Shown: one piece after another, positions 15,474 through 20,588 of the stretch
Numbering within the stretch: position 1 is the stretch's first letter
How the letters are laid out: every line of letters begins with the position of its first letter
DNA from: CAZJKO01 sp964546995
GTDB lineage: Bacteria; Bacillota_I; Bacilli_A; RF39; UBA660
DNA: 20,588 nt
Assembly: GCA_964546995.1 (NCBI GenBank)
Contig: CAZJKO010000016.1
Span: forward strand, 1 to 20,588
Direction: 5' to 3'
The notes under the pieces: generated by a model
Database searches by the model: none
What the model was told of the DNA's origin: nothing
Seen by the model: the letters and a program-made list of their open reading frames with translations, nothing else
Position numbers and translations under genes: made by a program

Positions 15474-17814
15474 TCTGTTCACCTTCTTCCTTTGGTTCCA
15501 TATAAACGATATCTTTGGGTTTTCGATAACAGATATCTTGATAATGGCAGTTTTTACAACCGATGTTGTCTTTTCCTATTTGTTTGGGATTGATTGGAAA
15601 ATTTCCTTGTTTAATGGATGCTGCTGCTTCTTTGATTTTCTCTTCGACAACTTCCGCCAATGTTTCAACTTGATCTTCCTTCAACAATTTGGCATAACGA
15701 TAAAAGCCATTCTTCGATAAACGCATACTTTTGATCACTTCACTGTTTTGATACGTTACATCAAACTGTTCTAAAATGCGTTCATTGGATGTCGAATATC
15801 CCATTAACTTTAGACGGTTTTCCCGTTCTTCTCGATATTCTTTTTTCGGATCATACGATAGTTTCGGATGTAAGATCCGTTGAAAATAAAGGCCTGCAAT
15901 AAAGGGGTTATGAAACTGATTACTTTTTTTGATCAAATAAAGATAGACTGGTAACTGTAGTCCCAAGCCATGAGATACATAAGTAAAATCTGACGTAATC
16001 GTTCCTGTTTTATAATCGACGATGGCAAGATTTGTTTGATCTTGTTCTTCTTGATAGAGAATTTTATCGACAATTCCCGTAAAATGCACACCTTCCTCTT
16101 GAAGATCAATGGTGAAGTTTTGTTCACATAATACTTTTCTAAAGTTCGATAATTCATACTGTTTTTTCACGGTTTGAACGACGAACTGCAAATCCTCTTT
16201 TAGATTTGCTAGCAAGATATGTTCCTTTTTAGAAAGATCTCTCGTTTTTAAAAAGTCTTGCCACTCTTTATCAAAATCAAACGACTTCTTCATGCAAAGC
16301 GATAAAAGTTTATGATAGAGATTTCCGATAAATTGCGGAAAGCTTTCTTCGTAGCGATCGACTTTCATGATGTATTTTAAGTAGTACGCAAAGGCACAGT
16401 GATAGTAAGTATCCATTTTTGAATACGAAAGATTAAGTGGTTTGTTCTCCTTATTTATGTTAATACCACTAAATTCGTTGTGATAAGATAAATACGGAAT
16501 ATCATGATAATGCGTCAACAAAATGTCCACATTTTCTTCTTTGGTTCCATATTTTAACAAGTGATCTAATTTTTTGGTTAATTTGATTTTATTGTATTGA
16601 TTTGAATACGTCAATTCTTCTTTGATTTCTTTTATAGAAAGAGGTAATTCTTTTAGAAGACTCGATGGATAGTATTCTTCAAAGGAAGACTTTTCTTTAC
16701 TAAAGAGGAAGACGTTTGGAATTCTTAAGAGAGTTCGTTTGGTCGTTTCTCGTTCCTGTTTATTTTTATCCTTCGTTGTATCGATTCCTAATTCTTTTGC
16801 ACAGTTATCATTGAGATAGTCTTCATCTTTATAAAGTTTTGGAATGATATTTTGATTCATACCTAAGACAAAGACGTAATCCTCTTCATCGAATGAAGAA
16901 AACAGGCTTTTTTCCGTAATGCTAGGATGCACTTTCTTTTCATTTATCATTATCTTTTTTAAGCTATCGACTAAGATTTCATATAAGATTTCTGGTTTAT
17001 ATGGTTTTAAATGAAGACGATTTAAGACAGGAAGAACTTGGGGTGTTACTTTTGATTCTGAAAGTTCTTCTCTGTATGCTTCATCGATCGATAGACCACT
17101 TTTAACCTTGATAAGGAAACGTTTTATTCCTTCAAGACCTAAAATAGAGGTTTTGCTTTCTAAGGAAAGCGGAACATGATAAAAAGAAAAAAGACGTTTT
17201 AAGACGGTTCGATATTCTTCGGTTACTCCTACTAAGTACATTTTATCAAATGATGTTCCTTGGTGATTTTGCTTGATTATTTCTAAGAGAACGGCTTCTA
17301 CTTCTTCTTCGATGGTGTCTGCTTTAAAATATGGAATCTCTTTTGGTACTGGATCATCTAACCATACGATTTCACAAGTCGTAAATTCTTTTACTTTTTC
17401 TAACAATTTTTGATCCTTTTTACACAAGATGTCAAAACCATATACTAGAACGTTCTGTCTTTTCAGATAAGATAGAAACAAGGGGTCTTTTTTTAAAAGA
17501 TTTTTCTTTTCTAAGTCTTTTTTTAACGATGCAAGCATTTTTAATCTTTCTTCTTGATATTCTAGTTCTTCTATATCGTACATTTTATTTAGATACATTT
17601 TACTGATATCTAGCTTTAAATGATACGTATCCATTAAATAGGCAAGTGCATCTTCATCGTAGTCAAATAAAAATTGTTTCCTAAACTCTTCAATACTTAA
17701 CAATTTATAAGAATAACAGGTATTTGATCTACTGATTTCCTTTAAAACTTTCTTTCTCATCTCTCGTGGTACAATGATGATCTGGTTATTTTGCAAATAA
17801 TCTTTTATTGGCAT
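15436..17814 (-). CDS. addB: ATP-dependent nuclease subunit AddB (compact, RexB-like)
   Basis: AddB pairs with AddA; it senses Chi and cuts the other strand. The 792-residue product keeps the C-terminal nuclease (QFIGNLYHKLLSLC, FTGIVDKILY, LAIVDYKTGTI). The iron-sulfur cysteines are Cys473 (YYHCAFAYYL), Cys753, Cys756 and Cys762 (CKNCHYQDIC), with the Cx2C, x5C spacing of Bacillus AddB. The N-terminus begins near IIIVPREM, which aligns after the usual Walker A; no GxGKS/T is present, as in RexB-like forms. It is far shorter than Bacillus AddB (about 1160). I chose the ATG at 17814 because GGAGG lies 6-7 bases upstream; the longer frame to 17844 begins at the preceding terminator. No strong promoter was found, so read-through from upstream is possible. 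Confidence 0.92.
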   Translation of the reverse strand: MPIKDYLQNNQIIIVPREMRKKVLKEISRSNTCYSYKLLSIEEFRKQFLFDYDEDALAYLMDTYHLKLDISKMYLNKMYDIEELEYQEERLKMLASLKKDLEKKNLLKKDPLFLSYLKRQNVLVYGFDILCKKDQKLLEKVKEFTTCEIVWLDDPVPKEIPYFKADTIEEEVEAVLLEIIKQNHQGTSFDKMYLVGVTEEYRTVLKRLFSFYHVPLSLESKTSILGLEGIKRFLIKVKSGLSIDEAYREELSESKVTPQVLPVLNRLHLKPYKPEILYEILVDSLKKIMINEKKVHPSITEKSLFSSFDEEDYVFVLGMNQNIIPKLYKDEDYLNDNCAKELGIDTTKDKNKQERETTKRTLLRIPNVFLFSKEKSSFEEYYPSSLLKELPLSIKEIKEELTYSNQYNKIKLTKKLDHLLKYGTKEENVDILLTHYHDIPYLSYHNEFSGININKENKPLNLSYSKMDTYYHCAFAYYLKYIMKVDRYEESFPQFIGNLYHKLLSLCMKKSFDFDKEWQDFLKTRDLSKKEHILLANLKEDLQFVVQTVKKQYELSNFRKVLCEQNFTIDLQEEGVHFTGIVDKILYQEEQDQTNLAIVDYKTGTITSDFTYVSHGLGLQLPVYLYLIKKSNQFHNPFIAGLYFQRILHPKLSYDPKKEYREERENRLKLMGYSTSNERILEQFDVTYQNSEVIKSMRLSKNGFYRYAKLLKEDQVETLAEVVEEKIKEAAASIKQGNFPINPKQIGKDNIGCKNCHYQDICYRKPKDIVYMEPKEEGEQNANMDERTEASD

Positions 17815-17845
17815 GGATATCCTCCTTTCTTTATTTTCAGTCATG

Positions 17846-17879
17846 AAAAAAGCGCGATCTCAATGTCGTGATTACGCTT
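17846..17879 (-). terminator. Terminator after the helical protein gene, before addB
   Basis: On the minus strand AAGCGTAATC pairs with GATCGCGCTT (one mismatch, one G-U) around a 10-base loop, and the 3' arm runs into six T. The upstream gene's stop codon lies inside the stem. Since addB follows within about 30 bases and no clear promoter is visible, it may act as a partial terminator. Confidence 0.65.
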
Positions 17880-18480
17880 TCTTTCCAAATTTGGCTAATG
17901 CTTTTTTGATGTTTTTATCTACTTGATCAATTTCTTCTTTACTTAAGATAAAACCATAGGTACAAGATATGACAATCATCGGGATGACTTCTTCTTCTTT
18001 TATGCGATTTTCACGAAACATTTTTTGTAAATTTTCACCAAACTGTTTTTTACTGACACGAAGGGTCCCAATGTAATAATACTTTTCATCATGATAAAAG
18101 TGATATTCCATCAGTTGTTTGAATTTTTCAACGACTTGGTATGCTGATCTACTTACTTTTTTTGGCGTATCTTCTTCTAAGCGTTCCGCTAATACTTGAT
18201 ATGCTTTAGGATAAGGATTAAGCGTTTGCAATGATTTCATCAGTTTATCATAGACGAGAACTCGTTTATCTTCTTCGAAGCCAAGCGTCGATAACAAAAA
18301 GAGGACTTCTTTTTTCTTTAGTTCTTTTTTTAATAAATAAGGATAGTCAAAGATAATTTTCATGTTTTGATAGTAGGCAATTTGGCGATCAATCAGTTTG
18401 ACATCTACATTTCTTTTGATGCGTTCTTGCTTTAATGTTTTTATTTTTGCTTGTCTTAATCGTTCTAATTGGTGAATCAT
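17872..18480 (-). CDS. Uncharacterised helical protein
   Basis: I do not recognise this 202-residue protein. The N-terminal 35 residues are basic and look like a coiled helix (IHQLERLRQAKIKTLKQERIKR). The rest is Lys/Glu-rich, mostly helical, with a Tyr-rich stretch (YHFYHDEKYYYIGTL) and a more hydrophobic patch near the end (VIPMIVISCTYGFIL). There is no signal peptide or clear transmembrane segment. It reads as a soluble cytosolic protein. The ATG at 18480 has AAGGAG 9-10 bases upstream; a TTG one codon earlier is less likely. It lies 25 bases after the small membrane protein gene and belongs to the metallo-hydrolase operon, ending at a hairpin terminator before addB. No function is assigned. 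Confidence 0.8.
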   Translation of the reverse strand: MIHQLERLRQAKIKTLKQERIKRNVDVKLIDRQIAYYQNMKIIFDYPYLLKKELKKKEVLFLLSTLGFEEDKRVLVYDKLMKSLQTLNPYPKAYQVLAERLEEDTPKKVSRSAYQVVEKFKQLMEYHFYHDEKYYYIGTLRVSKKQFGENLQKMFRENRIKEEEVIPMIVISCTYGFILSKEEIDQVDKNIKKALAKFGKKA

Positions 18481-18505
18481 CAAAATCTTCTCCTTTCAAT
18501 TCGCT

Positions 18506-18820
18506 TTATTTCTTTTTATGCCAAAATGTTCTGATAATATAGAACTCAAATACCATAAAGATAATGGCGTATGCCCATAATATAACATCAAATACGATAC
18601 CACTGCAATACTTTCCTATAATTGCAGGGATATTTTCTGGAATATATTTGGCAATTAAGCTTGCTACATCAGGTAGACCAATGTGATAACGAACGAATGT
18701 CAATAATCTTAATAGAATATCAAATATTGCAATTGCGTAGACAAAACTACTAAATTTACGAAAGACGACTACTACTAATACAATGAATAAAACTAATACA
18801 ATTAAATCCCAACTCATCAT
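18506..18820 (-). CDS. Small membrane protein, uncharacterised
   Basis: The 104-residue product has three likely transmembrane helices: about 5-21 (LIVLVLFIVLVVVVF), 25-43 and 73-97 (VILWAYAIIFMVFEFYII). A short loop between helices 2 and 3 contains LPDVASLIAKYIPENIPAIIG and a Cys, and the tail ends in WHKKK, expected in the cytosol by the positive-inside rule. The start ATG overlaps the stop of the metallo-hydrolase gene (ATGA), and GAGGGG lies about 5 bases upstream, so translation is probably coupled. A second ATG follows directly. No family is recognised. Confidence 0.8.
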   Translation of the reverse strand: MMSWDLIVLVLFIVLVVVVFRKFSSFVYAIAIFDILLRLLTFVRYHIGLPDVASLIAKYIPENIPAIIGKYCSGIVFDVILWAYAIIFMVFEFYIIRTFWHKKK

Positions 18821-19359
18821 TTTATCCCCTCTACTTCTTTTAAATACGGATTGGTTTCTTTTTCATAACCTAGATTGCTATTTTCTCCATGACCTGGATA
18901 AAGTGAAATCTCGTCACTGTAGTTCTTTATTTTTTCTAGGCTTTCTTTCATTTCGTTTAAGCTTCCCGTTGGCAAGTCACAGCGACCGATCGATTCTTTA
19001 AAGAGAAAGTCTCCTGTAAACATGATATTGTCTTCTTTAAAATAGAACGTAACCGAATCATTACTGTGTCCTGGCGTCTTGATCACTTGAAAGTGAAAGT
19101 CTCCATAGTTATATTCTTTTTCTTCTAAAATGCGACCCTTTAAAATAGGAATGTTCTTTTTCCCAATGATGTCTCTAAGGGCTCCAATGTGATCAAAATG
19201 AGAATGTGTAAGCAACACAGCTAATACTTTATCTCCTTCAATCTGTTCTTTAATGAGATTGGCGTCATCGCCTGGATCAATGACCAAACAAGTATGATTT
19301 GCTTTTAATACATAACAATTTTCTTCCAGTGGGCCTGTAACAATCTTTCGTACTTCCAT
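18817..19359 (-). CDS. Metallo-beta-lactamase-fold hydrolase (YqgX/glyoxalase II-like)
   Basis: The 180-residue product is a cytosolic two-metal hydrolase of the MBL superfamily. The motif H52-S-H54-F-D56-H57 binds metals, with His98 (TPGHSNDS), bridging Asp117 (TGDFLF) and His157 (LYPGHGE) completing the set. The segment ESIGRCDLPTGS and the ending ETNPYL are typical of the YqgX group, whose members are annotated as hydroxyacylglutathione hydrolase-like. The C-terminal glutathione-binding domain of true glyoxalase II is missing, so the substrate is probably not glutathione thioester. GAGGGAG lies 4 bases before the ATG. It leads an operon with the small membrane protein and the helical protein. 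Confidence 0.92.
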   Translation of the reverse strand: MEVRKIVTGPLEENCYVLKANHTCLVIDPGDDANLIKEQIEGDKVLAVLLTHSHFDHIGALRDIIGKKNIPILKGRILEEKEYNYGDFHFQVIKTPGHSNDSVTFYFKEDNIMFTGDFLFKESIGRCDLPTGSLNEMKESLEKIKNYSDEISLYPGHGENSNLGYEKETNPYLKEVEGIK

Positions 19360-19386
19360 GACACTCCCTCTTTCATCTTCTTTTTT

Positions 19387-19395
19387 ATTATATCA
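19387..19395 (-). promoter_or_regulatory. Extended -10 promoter of the metallo-hydrolase operon
   Basis: Minus strand TGATATAAT, identical to the element before murG. No good -35 is visible. Predicted leader about 20 bases. Confidence 0.5.
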
Positions 19396-19428
19396 AAAAA
19401 GATCGAAAAGAGGAAGAGGTTAGAATAT

Positions 19429-19454
19429 AAAAAAAATCTAGTTTACGACTAGAT
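19429..19454 (-). terminator. Terminator of P5
   Basis: On the minus strand ATCTAGT and ACTAGAT form a perfect 7-bp stem with a 5-base loop, followed by a run of T reaching 19429. It begins 10 bases after the P5 stop. Confidence 0.9.
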
Positions 19455-19464
19455 CTTTAAAGTC

Positions 19465-20588
19465 CTATTGTTTATCAATTACGACAACAGCACGGGCACC
19501 TGCACTATTTTCGTTGGCAGATGAATAACTAAGAGATCCGGTAAAGAAGATAGAAATTACGTCTGAAGTGTTTGCGCGAGCAGACATGGTCAAGTATCCC
19601 AAACCATCATTTTCTTGTGTTCCACCATAACCAGTTGAATAAGCTAGACCATTGTACATCCAGATTGGACAACTTTGATGTGAATTTGTACATCCTAATT
19701 CTGCTGCCTCTTGGGCTGTGATCATTCGTGCTTTCGCTGTTCTACTTTCCATCGTATACGTATTTACCTCGCATGTTACTCCCACACTATCAGCAGTACA
19801 TCCTGTGAAGGGATTTTTTTTAAATGTTTTACTTCCCATTACGTACGTTTGATTTTTCACATTCGTCCAACCATTTGTGGCGTTTTCTAATGCAGGTAGT
19901 ACTGTTAATGGTCCTTTACTGTTGTCGATTGTGTCATCCGTCGCATTGTACCATGCAACATTATTAATTGTATTTTCTGTCTGCTGTAGTGTTAAGGTAT
20001 CACCTTCATCAAACATGACATGAAAATATTTTACTTCTGTATCATTCACTTTATATTTGATGATCGTTCCCGCTTCGTAAGTTGCTGGTGCTTGTTTTAT
20101 TTCTACACATGTTTCTTCTTCTCCTGTTACACATGATGTGACATCATAACGATATATATTTAAAATGTTTTCATTCCGCGGTTCAGAAGTTGCTATTTGT
20201 TGGGATTGTGTTGCCACTACTCTAATCTTCGTTCTTACCACTTGGCCCATCGCTTCGTTTCCTGTATTTTCATCAATCCATAATCTTAAGTCATAAGTAA
20301 TGGTCTTATTTCCATCGATGGTTCCACTATCTAAAATGCGATTGGGATTTTCTCCTAGTGTATTTAACAGTGCCGTTGTCTTGGTACCATCTTTTACTAG
20401 TTGATACTTTACTTTGGAATCAGCCATTCTCGTTTCATCTGTTTCTAAATCGATATCATCCAAGTAGATTGTATATTCACTTGCTATATCACTATGGTTT
20501 TCTAACGTAAAGTGATAAGGGTCTAGAGTTTCCCCTACTTCGTCCAACATAGGAACTGCTTTTTCACTATTAATCCCTACACTATTTT
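19465..20588 (-). CDS. P5: SipW/TasA-type exported protein, N-terminus cut by the window edge
   Basis: The frame stays open to the right edge, so the true start lies outside the window; the Met at 20550 is internal, since it is preceded in frame by NSVGINSEKAVP as in P3. The visible 373 residues cover most of the beta-rich domain, linker TQSQQIATSEP and the second half with cysteine pairs CVTGEEETC, CTADSVGVTC and CTNSHQSC. It ends with GYLTMSA, 26 variable residues and GARAVVVIDKQ. The first part is P4-like (DIDLETDETRM) and the next is P3-like (NEAMGQVVRTKIRV), a mosaic. GYLTMSA has Leu where P3 and P4 have Trp, and YGINYG/YGNNYG before it is reduced to GLG. Confidence 0.88.
   Translation of the reverse strand, partial: NSVGINSEKAVPMLDEVGETLDPYHFTLENHSDIASEYTIYLDDIDLETDETRMADSKVKYQLVKDGTKTTALLNTLGENPNRILDSGTIDGNKTITYDLRLWIDENTGNEAMGQVVRTKIRVVATQSQQIATSEPRNENILNIYRYDVTSCVTGEEETCVEIKQAPATYEAGTIIKYKVNDTEVKYFHVMFDEGDTLTLQQTENTINNVAWYNATDDTIDNSKGPLTVLPALENATNGWTNVKNQTYVMGSKTFKKNPFTGCTADSVGVTCEVNTYTMESRTAKARMITAQEAAELGCTNSHQSCPIWMYNGLAYSTGYGGTQENDGLGYLTMSARANTSDVISIFFTGSLSYSSANENSAGARAVVVIDKQ
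19501..19578 (-). other. Hypervariable C-terminal segment of P5
   Basis: Twenty-six codons between those for GYLTMSA (19579-19599) and GARAVVVIDKQ (19468-19500). The segment is Ser/Asn-rich and almost unrelated to the P3 and P4 segments. Confidence 0.7.
20398..20504 (-). repeat. Near-identical block shared with P4 (copy 2)
   Basis: Pairs with 11874-11980: 106 of 107 bases identical by eye. It encodes the SDIASEYTIYLDDIDLETDE region of the first domain. Confidence 0.85.

Noticed and set aside
17815..17844. Longer addB start at 17844
   Set aside because: It begins directly at the T run of the preceding terminator without a ribosome site; GGAGG is well placed for the ATG at 17814.
19465..20550. 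P5 as a complete 361-residue protein starting at 20550
   Set aside because: The frame continues upstream to the window edge with residues matching P3 and P4 (NSVGINSEKAVP), so the Met is internal.
1..20588. Mycoplasma-type code (TGA as Trp)
   Set aside because: Trp is encoded by TGG, and TGA ends addB and the metallo-hydrolase gene at sensible positions.

Overview
The window comes from an AT-rich member of the Bacillota (Bacilli-like), probably an uncultured host-associated fermenter. It has a peptidoglycan/division cluster in Gram-positive order, AddAB instead of RecBCD, a family II pyrophosphatase, an FBP-type L-lactate dehydrogenase, and GGAGG-type ribosome binding sites. TGA is used as a stop (addB and the metallo-hydrolase gene) and Trp is TGG, so the genetic code is standard rather than the mycoplasma code. 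Genus and species cannot be read from this sequence.

Layout, left to right. Positions 1-130: the first 43 codons of a SipW/TasA-type exported protein, called P1 here. Positions 217-5505: a division/cell-wall operon on the minus strand, murG-murB-divIB-ftsA-ftsZ, with an extended -10 before murG, an internal promoter before ftsA and a hairpin terminator after ftsZ. Between ftsZ and that terminator lies a tiny ribosome-site-equipped frame holding a run of nine G. Positions 5532-6264: P2, a short member of the exported family. Positions 6300-7290: ldh, the only plus-strand gene, with its own promoter and a terminator shared with P3. Positions 7301-8617: P3. Positions 8684-9147: a lone type IV-like prepilin with its own promoter and terminator. 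Positions 9156-10838: a CBS/DRTGG-containing manganese pyrophosphatase. Positions 10932-12341: P4. Positions 12324-17814: addB-addA, both compact. Positions 17846-19395: a metallo-beta-lactamase-fold hydrolase, a small membrane protein and an unrecognised helical protein, ending in a hairpin terminator. Positions 19429-20588: P5, cut by the right edge.

The most striking feature is the P1-P5 family. Five paralogs lie within 20 kb, each placed as a separate unit between unrelated housekeeping blocks. All seen N-termini carry a hydrophobic signal ending in a (G/T)(T/S)YA-(W/A)F motif, and P2-P4 then show a GTL-L-L strand like Bacillus TasA/CalY (P1 is cut before it). P3, P4 and P5 add a second half with three conserved cysteine pairs and a C-terminus in which 26-28 almost unconserved residues sit between GY(W/L)TMSA and GARAVVVI(D/N)K. 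P5 is a mosaic: it shares 106 of 107 bases with P4 in one block and is closer to P3 in the next. I read this as a recombining repertoire of exported fibre or adhesin proteins with a variable lectin-like tip. The pattern is directly visible; the function is inference.

Housekeeping functions cover septum formation (FtsZ, FtsA, DivIB), lipid II synthesis (MurG, MurB), lactate fermentation (LDH), pyrophosphate removal (PPase) and double-strand-break repair (AddAB). No rRNA, tRNA, CRISPR array, insertion sequence or reverse transcriptase was seen. No gene-free stretch exceeds 300 bases.
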